Below are positions 7,705-16,871 of a DNA stretch of 64,000 nucleotides, piece by piece. A model generated the notes under the pieces. It was not told the origin of the DNA and made no database searches. It saw only the letters and a program-made list of their open reading frames with translations. Source of the DNA: Salinispora fenicalii (GTDB lineage Bacteria; Actinomycetota; Actinomycetes; Mycobacteriales; Micromonosporaceae); assembly GCF_000514815.1 (NCBI RefSeq), contig NZ_KI911471.1, forward strand, positions 435,062 to 499,061, read 5' to 3'. Numbering within the stretch: the stretch's first letter is position 1; each line of letters starts with the position of its first letter. The position numbers and the translations under genes were made by a program.

Positions 7705-8736
7705 ATGTCGTACCCCGCGTCCGCCCGTCGACTCTCCCGTCGTGGCCTGCTCGCCGCCGCCGGCGGTGTCGGCCTGGCCGCCCTCCTCGCCGGCTGCGGC
7801 AGCGAGGACACCGACACTCCCTCCGCCGACACCAGCTCCGGTCCCTGGTCCTTTACCGACGACCGAGGCGAGAAGCTCTCCGCCGAGGAGCCTCCCGCCC
7901 GCGTCGTCGCCTTCACCGGAGCGGCCGCGGCGCTGGTCGACTTCGGCCTCAACGAGCAGATCGTCGGCGTGTTCGGCGAGACCACCCGCGCCGACGGCAG
8001 CAAGGACCCGCAGGCCGGGGAGCTGAACGTGGAGAGCGTGGAGATCCTGGGCAACACCTGGGGCGAGTTCAACCTGGAGAAGTACGTCGGCCTGCGGCCC
8101 GAACTGCTGGTCACCCACATGTACGACAACGATGCGCTCTGGTACGTGCCGGACGAGAGCAAGGACAAGATCGTCCCCCTCGCCCCGGTCGCGGCGATCA
8201 CCGCTGCCCGGGTGCCCATGACCCAGCCCATCGAACGATACGCGCAGCTCGCCGAGTCCCTCGGCGCGGACCTGTCCGCGCCGGCGGTCACCAAGGCGAA
8301 GGCCCGCTTCGACGCCGCCGCGGAGTCGGTCCGCGAAGCCGTCAAGGCCAACCCGGGTATCAAGGTGATGGCCTGCTCCGGCAGCCCCGACCTGTTCTAC
8401 GTCTCCAACCCGAAGGTCGGCACCGACCTGATGTACTTCGCCGAGCTCGGCGTCGACCTCGTGGTGCCGACCAAGCTGGAGGCGGGCGACTACTTCGAGG
8501 CACTCAGCTGGGAAAACGCCGGCAAATTCCCGGCCGACCTGCTTCTGCTCGACAACCGCGGCACCGCGCTGCAGGCCGCCGACCTCGCCCCCAAGCCGAC
8601 CTGGGCGCAGCTACCGGCCGTGGCGGCCAACCAGATCACCACCTGGGATTCCGTGCCCCGCTTCTCGTACGCCGGTGCCGCTCCGCTGCTGGAGAACCTG
8701 GCCACCGCGATCAAGGGTGCGAAGAAGGTCAGCTGA
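7705..8736 (+). CDS. desE: Ferric hydroxamate siderophore-binding lipoprotein (DesE-like)
   Basis: A 343-residue periplasmic-binding-type protein (FepB/FhuD class). The leader has a twin-arginine motif (Ser-Arg-Arg-Gly-Leu-Leu, residues 11-16) and a lipobox Leu-Leu-Ala-Gly-Cys with Cys31 as the lipidated residue, so it is likely exported folded by Tat and anchored outside the membrane. Conserved binding-protein elements include ARVVAFTGAAAALVDFG and the C-terminal Trp/Phe-rich binding region. It is the first gene of the right operon and should capture ferrioxamine for the permease/ATPase set encoded divergently. A weak GAAAGA ribosome binding site lies about 7 nt before the ATG. Confidence 0.92.
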   Translation: MSYPASARRLSRRGLLAAAGGVGLAALLAGCGSEDTDTPSADTSSGPWSFTDDRGEKLSAEEPPARVVAFTGAAAALVDFGLNEQIVGVFGETTRADGSKDPQAGELNVESVEILGNTWGEFNLEKYVGLRPELLVTHMYDNDALWYVPDESKDKIVPLAPVAAITAARVPMTQPIERYAQLAESLGADLSAPAVTKAKARFDAAAESVREAVKANPGIKVMACSGSPDLFYVSNPKVGTDLMYFAELGVDLVVPTKLEAGDYFEALSWENAGKFPADLLLLDNRGTALQAADLAPKPTWAQLPAVAANQITTWDSVPRFSYAGAAPLLENLATAIKGAKKVS

Positions 8737-8744
8737 CCGTCGCG

Positions 8745-8772
8745 TCCCGGCCGGCGACACCACCGGCCGGGA
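8745..8772 (+). terminator. Perfect 10-bp hairpin between desE and desA
   Basis: TCCCGGCCGG (8745-8754) pairs exactly with CCGGCCGGGA (8763-8772) around an 8-nt loop, 9 bp after the desE stop. There is no U tract, so it may act as a partial terminator or as a 3' stabiliser that raises binding-protein mRNA above desABCD mRNA. Confidence 0.5.
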
Positions 8773-8864
8773 CCCGCCCAAACTTCCGTACCGCAACCGC
8801 CGTCAGCGCACGGCGGACGATGGCGGCTGCCCGCATCCGGGCGCCATGAACATGAGGATCACCC

Positions 8865-10466
8865 ATGAACCCGTCCGCAGACCCCGTTGACGCCGTACCG
8901 CTCGACCAAGGGCCCACCTCGGCCCGACCCGACCCGGCGACCGGGTCCCCAGGCGCTGTCGCAGCCGCCCAGGCGTACCTGCTCGGCAACGGCTCGGTCG
9001 ACCACTACCGACAGGCGCTCGCCGACGGGGTGGAGCGGGTGGCCCGACGGGTCGCCGCCGTCGACCGCCCCTTCACCGGCATCACCCCGGACGAGCTGGC
9101 CCCGCTCGTCGGCGGCATCGAACTCGACCGGCCGCTCGGCGACCACACCACCGCCCTGGACGAGTTGGACGAGCTGTGGCTGCGCGACGCGGTCTGGTTC
9201 CACCACCCCCGCTCCCTGGCCCATCTCAACTGCCCGGTGGCAATCCCCGCACTGCTCGGCGAGGCGATGCTCACTGCCGTCAACCCGTCGCTGGACACTT
9301 GGGACCAGAGCGCTGGCGCCACCTTCATCGAGCGCCGGTTGATCGGGTGGACGGCCGCCCGGATCGGCCTCGGAGCGACCGCCGACGGAATCTTCACCAG
9401 CGGTGGGACCCAGTCCAACCTGCACGCCCTGCTGCTGGCCCGAGAGGAGGCCGTCGCGCGCACCGCCGATGCGGACGCCCGGGCCGCGCTCCTGCCCCGG
9501 CTGCGGATCCTCACCTCCGCCGCCGGGCACTTCAGTGTCCAGAAGGCCGCGAAGCTGCTCGGACTGGCGCCGGACGCGGTGATCACCGTCGAGACCGACG
9601 CGACCCGGCGGATGTGCCCGCAGGCGCTGGACCGGGAACTTGAGCGTTGTCAGCGGGCCGACCTGCCGGTGATGGCGGTGGTCGCCACCGCCGGTACCAC
9701 CGACTTCGGCACCATTGACCCGCTCCCGGAGATCGTCGGGCGCTGCGCCACCGCGGGTGTCTGGCTGCATGTCGACGCCGCGTACGGCTGCGGCCTGCTG
9801 GTCTCGCCGACCCGCCGGCACCTGCTCGCCGGCATTGAGCAGGCTGACTCGGTGACCGTCGACTACCACAAGTCCTTCTTCCAGCCGGTCAGCTCAAGCG
9901 CGTTGCTGGTCCGGGACCGCCAGGTGCTGCGGCACGCCACCTACCACGCCGACTACCTCAACCCCGCCCGGGCGGTCGCCGAGCGCATCCCGAACCAGGT
10001 GGACAAGAGCCTGCAGACCACCCGTCGGTTCGACGCGCTGAAGCTGTGGTTGACCCTGCGGGTGATGGGCCCGGACGCGATCGGTGCGCTCTTCGACGAG
10101 GTCTGCCGCCGCGCCGTTGACGCCTGGGCCCTCGCCGACGCCGACCCCCGCTTCGAGGTGGTCGCCCGCTCACCGCTGAGCACCGTCGTCTTCCGCTGGT
10201 GCCCCGCCGGCACCGACGCCGAGCTGGCCGACGAGGCCAACCGGCACGCCCGGGCCCAACTCGCCGCCTCCGGTGCCGCCATGGTGGCCGGCACCATGGT
10301 GGACGGCTGGGCGCACCTCAAGTTCACCCTGCTCAACCCCGCGACCACGAGCGCGGACGTGACCCTCGTGCTGGACTTGATCGCCGAGTACGCCGGCCGG
10401 TACGCGCACGACCACGCCCCCGGGCGGAGCGACCGCCCGGCCGACCTGTCCTGCTCGGTCGTCTGA
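8865..10466 (+). CDS. desA: PLP-dependent L-lysine decarboxylase, desferrioxamine pathway
   Basis: A 533-residue group II (aspartate-decarboxylase-fold) PLP enzyme. Lys336 in VDYHKSFFQP is the expected Schiff-base lysine, His302 and Asp304 in LHVDAAYG contact the cofactor ring, and TSGGTQSNLHALL near residues 178-190 binds phosphate. It makes cadaverine from lysine, the first step of desferrioxamine assembly. The size and motif set match DesA; ornithine decarboxylation to putrescine is an alternative substrate in some relatives. The ATG at 8865 begins a polar N-terminus of about 30 residues. The next gene starts 36 bp downstream. Confidence 0.94.
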   Translation: MNPSADPVDAVPLDQGPTSARPDPATGSPGAVAAAQAYLLGNGSVDHYRQALADGVERVARRVAAVDRPFTGITPDELAPLVGGIELDRPLGDHTTALDELDELWLRDAVWFHHPRSLAHLNCPVAIPALLGEAMLTAVNPSLDTWDQSAGATFIERRLIGWTAARIGLGATADGIFTSGGTQSNLHALLLAREEAVARTADADARAALLPRLRILTSAAGHFSVQKAAKLLGLAPDAVITVETDATRRMCPQALDRELERCQRADLPVMAVVATAGTTDFGTIDPLPEIVGRCATAGVWLHVDAAYGCGLLVSPTRRHLLAGIEQADSVTVDYHKSFFQPVSSSALLVRDRQVLRHATYHADYLNPARAVAERIPNQVDKSLQTTRRFDALKLWLTLRVMGPDAIGALFDEVCRRAVDAWALADADPRFEVVARSPLSTVVFRWCPAGTDAELADEANRHARAQLAASGAAMVAGTMVDGWAHLKFTLLNPATTSADVTLVLDLIAEYAGRYAHDHAPGRSDRPADLSCSVV

Positions 10467-10501
10467 CCAACCACCTTGCAACACCGCGTCTGGAGAAGCA
10501 C

Positions 10502-11788
10502 ATGACCACCCACGACTTCATCGCGATCGGGCTCGGCCCGTACAACCTGGGCCTGGCCTGCCTGACCGAGCCGATCTCCGAGCTGGACGGGCTCTTTTTG
10601 GAGTCCCGGGCCGATGTCTCCTGGCACCCCGGGATGCTGCTGGAGTCCACCCGACTGCAGACGCCGTTCCTCGCCGACCTGGTGACCTTCGCCGACCCCA
10701 CCTCGCCGTTCTCCTTCGTCAACTACCTGAAAGAGACAGGCCGGCTCTACCCCTTCTACATTCGGGAGAGCTTCTTCCCGCTGCGGGCGGAGTACGACGC
10801 GTACTGCCGGTGGGCGGCGGACCGGCTGTCGAACCTGCGCTTCGGGCACACCGTCACCATGGTGTCCTACGACGAGGCCAACGGCGAGTACGTGGTGCAC
10901 GCGGAGACCGCCGACGGACCGGTCACCCACCGGGCCCGGCGCCTGGTGCTCGGCACCGGCACCTCGCCGGAGCTGCCCGCCGTCTGCCAGGATCTCGGTG
11001 GGGACGCGTTCCACAACTCCCGCTACATGGAGCACCGCGACGCGCTGCGGAGCAAGCGGAGCATCACGATCGTCGGTAGTGGGCAGAGTGCCGCCGAGAT
11101 CTACCACGAACTGCTCACCGACATCGACAGCTACGGCTATCAGCTGAACTGGGTGACGCGGTCGCCCCGCTTCTTCCCACTGGAGTACACGAAGCTGACG
11201 CTGGAGATGACGTCGCCGGACTACGTGGACTACTTCCACGCGCTGCCGGAGGAGACCCGCTACCGGCTGGAGTCCGAGCAGGTCGGGCTGCTCAAGGGGA
11301 TCAACTCCGACCTCATCAACAGCATCTTCGACCTGTTGTACGCGCGCAGCACCGACGGTCCGGTCCGTACCCGACTGATCACCAACACCGAGCTGGTCAG
11401 CGCCGCCCACGACGCCGGTACGTACACGTTGGGTCTGCGCCACCACGAGCAGGGCCGGGACTTCACCCTCGACACCGAGGGCCTGGTGCTGGCCACCGGC
11501 TACCGGTTCCAGGCGCCGGCGTTCGTGGACGGGATCCGGGACCGGCTCCGCTGGGACAGCCACGGCCGGTTCGACATCGCCCGTAACTACAGCATCGACC
11601 ACACCGGACGCGAGGTCTTCCTGCAGAACGGCGGCACCCACACGCACAGCGTTACCTCCCCGGACCTGGGCATGGGACCGTACCGGAACTCGTACCTGAT
11701 CCGGGAAATGCTCGGCCGGGAGTACTACCAGGTGGAGAAGAGCGTCACCTTCCAGGAGTTCGGGGCTCCGGCGGCGGTGGATTCGTGA
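10502..11788 (+). CDS. desB: Cadaverine/lysine N-monooxygenase (DesB-like)
   Basis: A 428-residue class B flavin N-hydroxylase. The FAD motif is GLGPYNLG at residues 10-17, the NADPH motif is IVGSGQSAAE near residues 187-196, and the C-terminal ATGYRFQAP is the family signature. It adds a hydroxyl to the amine of cadaverine to give N-hydroxycadaverine. The ATG at 10502 follows a GGAGAAG ribosome binding site; a longer in-frame extension runs antisense-style through desA and was rejected. Its stop overlaps desC as GTGA, so B, C and D are translationally coupled. Confidence 0.94.
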   Translation: MTTHDFIAIGLGPYNLGLACLTEPISELDGLFLESRADVSWHPGMLLESTRLQTPFLADLVTFADPTSPFSFVNYLKETGRLYPFYIRESFFPLRAEYDAYCRWAADRLSNLRFGHTVTMVSYDEANGEYVVHAETADGPVTHRARRLVLGTGTSPELPAVCQDLGGDAFHNSRYMEHRDALRSKRSITIVGSGQSAAEIYHELLTDIDSYGYQLNWVTRSPRFFPLEYTKLTLEMTSPDYVDYFHALPEETRYRLESEQVGLLKGINSDLINSIFDLLYARSTDGPVRTRLITNTELVSAAHDAGTYTLGLRHHEQGRDFTLDTEGLVLATGYRFQAPAFVDGIRDRLRWDSHGRFDIARNYSIDHTGREVFLQNGGTHTHSVTSPDLGMGPYRNSYLIREMLGREYYQVEKSVTFQEFGAPAAVDS

Positions 11789-12354
11789 CCACCCTGCACA
11801 CCCGCCGGGACCCGCTCCTGGGCGAGTTCACGCTGCGCGCTCTTGACCCGGAAGGTGACGCCCCGCTGCTGCACCGCTGGGTCACGCACCCGAAGGCGGC
11901 CTTCTGGCTGATGCAGGACGCCGACGTGGCGCAGGTCGCCGCCGAGTACCGGCGCATCGCCGACCACCCGCACCACGACGCGTACCTCGGGTGGCACGAG
12001 GCGGCGCCGGTCTTCCTCGCCGAACGCTACGACCCGGCCCATGTGGAACTCGTGGGCCGGTACGACGCCCGCCCCGGCGATGTCGGTATGCACTTCCTCT
12101 GTGCTCCCACCGAGAAGCCCGTGCACGGATTCACCCATGCCGTCATCACGGCGGTGCTGGACTGGCTCTTCGCCGACCCCGCCACCCAGCGGGTCGTGGT
12201 GGAGCCGGACATCCGCAACACCGCCGTCCACGCCCTGAACGCCGCCGTGGGTTTCCAGGTCGTCGGCCCGGTGGAGCTACCGGCGAAGACCGCCCTACTG
12301 AGCACCTGCACCCGCGCGGCCTTCCGCGCCGCCACCCAAGGAGCGCCCGCATGA
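11785..12354 (+). CDS. desC: Hydroxycadaverine acyl-CoA transferase (DesC-like)
   Basis: A 189-residue GNAT-fold acyltransferase of the RhbD/IucB group. It starts with LRALDPEGDAPLLHRW and carries the CoA-binding region FADPATQRVVVEPDIRN near residues 132-148. It should acylate N-hydroxycadaverine with acetyl-, succinyl- or longer acyl-CoA, which sets whether desferrioxamine B, E or acylated variants form. GTG start in a GTGA overlap with desB; the stop overlaps desD as ATGA. A close paralogue sits at the far end of the divergent operon (2029-2595). Confidence 0.92.
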   Translation: MTTLHTRRDPLLGEFTLRALDPEGDAPLLHRWVTHPKAAFWLMQDADVAQVAAEYRRIADHPHHDAYLGWHEAAPVFLAERYDPAHVELVGRYDARPGDVGMHFLCAPTEKPVHGFTHAVITAVLDWLFADPATQRVVVEPDIRNTAVHALNAAVGFQVVGPVELPAKTALLSTCTRAAFRAATQGAPA

Positions 12355-14141
12355 CCCCCGGCGAAGCCGTCACGCACCTCACCCCGGCGCGCTGGGAGCA
12401 GGCCAACCGGCTGCTGGTGCGCAAGGCTCTCGCCGAGTTCGCCCACGAACGGCTGCTCACCCCGGAGCCGATGCCGGCTGAGCCGGGTCGCTACCGCGTC
12501 CGTAGCGACGACGGCACGGTCGAGTATCGCTTCACCGCCCGGCTGCTCGCCCTGGACCACTGGCAGATCGACCCCGACAGCGTCACCCGACACGGGGAGT
12601 CCGGGCAGCTGCCGATTGACGCCGGCGACTTCTGCCTGGAACTGCGCGGCGCACTCGGCCTCTCCGACCGAGTCCTGCCGGTCTACCTGGAGGAGATCAC
12701 CGCCACCCTCGCTGGGACCGCGTACAAGCTCGCCCGAGGCGGGCCGGCGGCGGAGAAGCTGGTCACCGCCGAATTCCAGACCGTGGAGTCGGCGATGACC
12801 GAGGGGCATCCCTGCTTTGTGGCCAACAACGGCCGGCTTGGATTCAGCTCCGACGAGTACCACCAGTACGCGCCGGAGGCCGCCGCGCCGGTGCGGCTGA
12901 TCTGGCTCGCCGCGCACCGCGACCACTCAACCTTCAGCTGCTCGGCGGAGCTGGACTACGACACGCTGATCCGCACCGAGTTGGATGAGCCGACCCGGGC
13001 CCGGTTCGCTGCCACCCTGGCCGAGCTCGGCCTGGACCTCGCCGACCATCACCTGATCCCGGTGCATCCCTGGCAGTGGCGACACAAGCTCTCGGTCACC
13101 TTCGCCGGGGAGGTGGCCCGCCGGCACCTGGTCTACCTCGGTGCGGGGCCGGACGACTACCAGGCCCAGCAGTCCATCCGGACCTTCTTCAACCTGACCG
13201 AACCCGGCCGGCACTATGTGAAGACCGCGCTGTCGGTGCTGAACATGGGCTTTATGCGGGGCCTGTCGGCCGCCTACATGGCGGCCACCCCGGCCATCAA
13301 CGACTGGCTCGCCGACCTGATCGACGGCGACGAGGTGTTGCGCGGCACCGGGCTGACCATCCTGCGCGAGCGGGCTGCCGTCGGCTACCGGCATCGGCAG
13401 TACGAGGCGGCGACGGATCGCTACTCGCCGTACCGAAAGATGCTGGCGGCGCTCTGGCGGGAGAGCCCAGCGCAGGGGTTGCCGCCGGGCCGGCGGCTGG
13501 CCACCATGGCCTCGCTCCTGCACCTTGACCCGGACGGCCGGTCCCACACCGCCGCGCTGATCGCCGCCTCGGGGCTCACCCCGGCGGCCTGGCTCCGCCG
13601 CTACCTCGACGCCTACCTGGTGCCGTTGCTGCACGCCTTCTACGCGCACGACCTCGTGTTCATGCCGCACGGCGAGAACGTCATTCTGGTCCTGCACGAG
13701 GGGGTGGTCGAGCGGGTGATCTTCAAGGACATCGCCGAGGAGATCGCGGTGATGAGCGCCGACGCGCCGTTGCCCCCGGCGGTGGAGCGGATCCGAGCGG
13801 ACGTACCGGAAGAGATGCGACTGCTGTCGATCTTCACCGATGTCCTCGACTGCTTCCTGCGGCACCTCAATGCCGTGCTGGTCGAGGCGGGGGTCTGCCC
13901 GGAGGAGACCTTCTGGCGGACGGTCGCCGAATCCGCCACGGGCTACCTGGACCGGGTGCCGCACCTGGCCGAGCGGACCCGGCGGTACGACCTCTTCGCA
14001 CCCGAGTTTGCGCTCTCCTGCCTCAACCGGCTTCAGCTGCGGGACAACCAGCAGATGGTTGACCTCGCCGATCCGGCAGGGGCGTTGCAACTCGTGGGGA
14101 CGCTGGCCAACCCGCTCGCCCCGTACCGCCCGGGGAGCTGA
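12351..14141 (+). CDS. desD: NRPS-independent siderophore synthetase (DesD-like)
   Basis: A 596-residue IucA/IucC-family synthetase that uses ATP to join N-hydroxy-N-succinylcadaverine units into desferrioxamines. Visible family motifs are HPCFVANNGRLGFS near residues 146-159 (substrate and ATP contacts), HPWQWRHKL near 238-246, YVKTALSVLNMGFMRGLS near 288-305, and the C-terminal MPHGENVILVL and FKDI motifs with catalytic-site His and Lys/Asp. The ATG at 12351 is the only start with family-like sequence; longer in-frame sequence runs through desC. Desferrioxamine is inferred from the full desABCD set; it does not distinguish B from E. Confidence 0.94.
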   Translation: MTPGEAVTHLTPARWEQANRLLVRKALAEFAHERLLTPEPMPAEPGRYRVRSDDGTVEYRFTARLLALDHWQIDPDSVTRHGESGQLPIDAGDFCLELRGALGLSDRVLPVYLEEITATLAGTAYKLARGGPAAEKLVTAEFQTVESAMTEGHPCFVANNGRLGFSSDEYHQYAPEAAAPVRLIWLAAHRDHSTFSCSAELDYDTLIRTELDEPTRARFAATLAELGLDLADHHLIPVHPWQWRHKLSVTFAGEVARRHLVYLGAGPDDYQAQQSIRTFFNLTEPGRHYVKTALSVLNMGFMRGLSAAYMAATPAINDWLADLIDGDEVLRGTGLTILRERAAVGYRHRQYEAATDRYSPYRKMLAALWRESPAQGLPPGRRLATMASLLHLDPDGRSHTAALIAASGLTPAAWLRRYLDAYLVPLLHAFYAHDLVFMPHGENVILVLHEGVVERVIFKDIAEEIAVMSADAPLPPAVERIRADVPEEMRLLSIFTDVLDCFLRHLNAVLVEAGVCPEETFWRTVAESATGYLDRVPHLAERTRRYDLFAPEFALSCLNRLQLRDNQQMVDLADPAGALQLVGTLANPLAPYRPGS

Positions 14142-14146
14142 CGGCC

Positions 14147-14186
14147 CGGCCCGGAGCGCGCCTACCCGGCCCGGAGCGCGCCTACC
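14147..14186. repeat. Exact 20-bp tandem duplication after desD
   Basis: Two back-to-back copies (14147-14166 and 14167-14186) of a GC-rich 20-mer ending in CGCGCCTACC lie between the convergent desD and modC genes. This looks like a recent slippage duplication in a spacer; no coding content is visible. Confidence 0.8.
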
Positions 14187-14222
14187 CCGTCGGTAGGCCA
14201 CGTCCGCTACCCCGCCGGGTAG
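14181..14222. terminator. Twin hairpins between convergent desD and modC
   Basis: CCTACC (14181-14186) pairs with GGTAGG (14192-14197), and CTACCC (14207-14212) pairs with GGGTAG (14217-14222). The second stem covers the modC stop codon. The two short stems in a convergent spacer suit a bidirectional terminator, although neither has a U tract. Confidence 0.45.
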
Positions 14223-15271
14223 GCGTGCGTCTCCGTCACCTCGACCGCGGCCCACACCCGTTGCCCTGGAATCAGGCGCAGGGTCGCCGCGGTCGCAGGC
14301 GGTACGTCGGCCGCCACCTGGACCGGCCCGTCCAACTGCACCCGCAGGTTGTCACCGTGGCGCTGCACCCCGGCGACCGTGGCCGGCCAGGTGTTGGGTG
14401 GACTACCGGCGGGCTGGCCGTCGTGCAGCGCCACCGCCGAGGGGCGGAACGCGACGAAGGCGTCCCCGTCAAGGCGCTCCGGGACGGTGAGCAGGAGCCC
14501 GTCGGCGACCCGGATGTGGTTGTTCTCGGCCCGGCCCCGGTGCAGGTTCAGCCCGACCAACTGGGCAACGTAGTCGGTCCGGGGCCGGGCGGTGACAGTG
14601 GCCGCATCCCCCTCCTGGACAACCCGGCCCTCCTCCACGATCACCAGCCGGTCGGCCAGCACCAGCGCGTCGAGGGGGTCGTGCGTGACCAGTACGGTGG
14701 CGCCGGAGTGGGCGGCCAGGTGCCGGTGCAGCTCGGCGCGGGTGTCCAGACGGGTACGGGCGTCCAGGGCGGCCAGCGGCTCGTCGAGCAGCAGCACGGC
14801 CGGCCGTACCGCGAGCGCTCGGGCCAGCGCCACCCGCTGCGCCTGCCCGCCGGAGAGCTGACCGGGACGCCGGCGGGCGTGCGCGACCATCCCCACCCGG
14901 GCCAGCCAGTCACCGGCGCTGCGCCGGGCCGTGCGCCGGTTGGCGCCGTGCCGGCGCGGGCCGAAGGCCACGTTGTCGAGCACGTTCAGGTGTGGGAAGA
15001 GCAGGTAGTCCTGGAAGACCACGCCGACCGAGCGGTGCTCGGCGGGGACGAACGTGCGCCGGTCCGGCCGGTCCAGGTCACTGCCCGCCACCGTGAGGTG
15101 GCCGGCGGTCAGGGGCTGCAGGCCGGCAAGCGCCCGCAGGGCGGTCGTCTTGCCGGCGCCGTTTGGACCCAGCAGCGCCACCACCTCACCGGCGGCGACC
15201 CGCAGCGGTACGTCCAGCCGGAAGTCGCCCCGCTCCACCGCGAGGCGCGCGTCCAGGAGGCAGCCGGTCAC
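14207..15271 (-). CDS. modC: Molybdate ABC transporter ATP-binding protein
   Basis: A 354-residue ATPase with Walker A GPNGAGKTT at residues 35-43, signature LSGGQAQRV, Walker B LLLDEPLAALD and switch THDPLDAL. The last 65 residues form a TOBE/Mop-like molybdate-sensing domain, as in ModC. The GTG at 15271 lies in a GTGA overlap with the modB stop and gives a family-length protein; a longer open frame upstream is the antisense-type extension through modB and was rejected. Last gene of the molybdate operon. Confidence 0.92.
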   Translation of the reverse strand: MTGCLLDARLAVERGDFRLDVPLRVAAGEVVALLGPNGAGKTTALRALAGLQPLTAGHLTVAGSDLDRPDRRTFVPAEHRSVGVVFQDYLLFPHLNVLDNVAFGPRRHGANRRTARRSAGDWLARVGMVAHARRRPGQLSGGQAQRVALARALAVRPAVLLLDEPLAALDARTRLDTRAELHRHLAAHSGATVLVTHDPLDALVLADRLVIVEEGRVVQEGDAATVTARPRTDYVAQLVGLNLHRGRAENNHIRVADGLLLTVPERLDGDAFVAFRPSAVALHDGQPAGSPPNTWPATVAGVQRHGDNLRVQLDGPVQVAADVPPATAATLRLIPGQRVWAAVEVTETHAYPAG

Positions 15272-16116
15272 GGTGTGCTGATCCACCGGTCGCGCAGCCC
15301 CGCCAGGATCACGACCGAGACGACGAGCAGGATCAGGCTGAGTACGATCGCGGCCTCGACATCGGTCTCCAGCGCCAGGTAGACCGCGAGCGGCATGGTC
15401 TGGGTCCGGCCCGGGTAGTTGCCGGCGAAGGTGATCGTGGCACCGAACTCGCCCAGCGCGCGGGCCCAGCACAGCACCGCCCCGGCGGCCAGGCCCGGCC
15501 CGACCAGCGGCACGGTGACGTGGGTGAACGTGGTCCACCGTCCGGCGCCGAGGGTGGCCGCGGCCTCCTCGTATCGGCGGTCGGCACCTCGTAGTGCCCC
15601 CTCCACCGCGATGACCAGGAACGGCATCGCCACGAACGCCTCGGCGAACACCACGCCGGTGGTGGTGAAGGGCAGCGTGATCCCGAAGGTCTGGTCGAGC
15701 CAGCCGCCGATCAGCCCGCGCCGACCGAAGACCAGCAGCAGGGCCACCCCGCCCACCACGGGCGGAAGTACCAGAGGCACGGTGACCAGGGCGCGCACCA
15801 GCCGTCGGCCGGGGAACTCCACCCGGGCGAGCAACCACGCCAGCGGTACCCCGAGCAGCAGGCAGAGCAGGGTCGCCAGGGTGGCGGTGAGTAGCGACAG
15901 CCGCAGCGCGGCGAGCACCCCGGGCTCGGCGAGCCGCTGCGGCAGAGTGCTCCACGGGGTGCGGGCCAGCAGACCGATCAGCGGCAGAGTCAAGAAGGCC
16001 AGACCGAGTAGCGCCGGCAGCAGCAACGCGATCGGGACGCCACCGCCTCGTCGGGGGGCACCGCGCGGTCGGCGGGAGCCCACCGGCCCGCGGACCGGAT
16101 GCTCGGTGAGCGTCAT
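15268..16116 (-). CDS. modB: Molybdate ABC transporter permease
   Basis: A 282-residue permease with a polar N-terminus and about six membrane segments. The coupling loop YEEAAATLGAGRWTTFTHV (near residues 180-198) is the EAA motif that docks on ModC, followed by GEFGATITFAGNYPGRTQTM, strongly characteristic of ModB. ATG overlaps the modA stop by 4 nt. It works with ModA and ModC to import molybdate or tungstate for molybdenum-cofactor enzymes. Confidence 0.93.
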   Translation of the reverse strand: MTLTEHPVRGPVGSRRPRGAPRRGGGVPIALLLPALLGLAFLTLPLIGLLARTPWSTLPQRLAEPGVLAALRLSLLTATLATLLCLLLGVPLAWLLARVEFPGRRLVRALVTVPLVLPPVVGGVALLLVFGRRGLIGGWLDQTFGITLPFTTTGVVFAEAFVAMPFLVIAVEGALRGADRRYEEAAATLGAGRWTTFTHVTVPLVGPGLAAGAVLCWARALGEFGATITFAGNYPGRTQTMPLAVYLALETDVEAAIVLSLILLVVSVVILAGLRDRWISTP

Positions 16117-16871
16117 GGCGCCTGGAATCCGGCCTCGGTGAGCACCGCCCGCGACTGGGTGGAGCGGACGTGGGCCACGAAGGCGTGGGCCGCGGTCGGG
16201 TTCGGCGCGTCGGCCAACACGGCGATCGGGTAGTCGTTGATGGCCTGGGCGGACTCGGGGAACTCCACCGCCGCCACGTCCGGCGTGGCGGCCCGCGTGT
16301 CGGTGCGGTAGACGAGGGCGGCGTCCACCTCACCCAGCCGTACCTTCGCCAGGGCTCCCCGCACGTCCGCCTCCAGGGTGACCGGGGTCAGCGCGACACC
16401 GGCGGCGTCGAGCGCCCCGCGGGCCGCCGCCCCACACGGCACCTGCTCGGCGCAGAGCGCCACCTTCAGCCCGGGCCGGGCCAGGTCATTCAGGCTTCGT
16501 ACGCCCTCGGGGTTGCCGGCGGCGACCGCGATGACGAGTTGGTTGCGGACGAAGACGGCCGGCGTGCCGTCGGCGGTGGTGACGGCCTCCAGGTGCTGCG
16601 GGGCGGCGGAGGCGAAGACATCCGCCGGGGCCCCTGCGGTGATCTGGGTGGCGAGGGCGGAGCTGCCGGCGAAGTTGAACACGACGGTGCTGCCGGGGTG
16701 GGCTGCCTCGAAGTCGCGCCCGATCCGGTCGAACGTCGCGGTGAGCGACGCGGCGGCGAAGACGGTCACCGTGCCGGTCACGTCACCGTCGGCGGCTTCA
16801 CCACCGGGGGTGCCACAGCCGGCCAGGACCAGCGCGACGGCACCGGCCAGGACCGCGGTACGCGGCCTCAT
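16113..16871 (-). CDS. modA: Molybdate-binding lipoprotein
   Basis: A 252-residue substrate-binding protein. The signal peptide ends in a lipobox Leu-Ala-Gly-Cys with Cys19 as the lipid attachment residue. TVFAAASLTATFDRIG near residues 35-50 and NFAGSSALATQI near 65-76 are the oxyanion-binding Ser-rich loops of ModA, and DAALVYRTD near 180-188 is a further family motif. It presents molybdate to ModBC. The ATG overlaps the stop of the small regulator upstream (ATGA). Confidence 0.93.
   Translation of the reverse strand: MRPRTAVLAGAVALVLAGCGTPGGEAADGDVTGTVTVFAAASLTATFDRIGRDFEAAHPGSTVVFNFAGSSALATQITAGAPADVFASAAPQHLEAVTTADGTPAVFVRNQLVIAVAAGNPEGVRSLNDLARPGLKVALCAEQVPCGAAARGALDAAGVALTPVTLEADVRGALAKVRLGEVDAALVYRTDTRAATPDVAAVEFPESAQAINDYPIAVLADAPNPTAAHAFVAHVRSTQSRAVLTEAGFQAP

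Noticed and set aside
8773..8864. A second iron box upstream of desA
   Set aside because: No TTAGG half-site is present; desA is best explained by read-through from the desE promoter.
9953..11647. Long (-) frame of 564 codons opposite desA and desB
   Set aside because: It is the antisense shadow of two genes with clear catalytic motifs; its predicted protein has no recognisable fold and is Val/Gly/Arg-rich.
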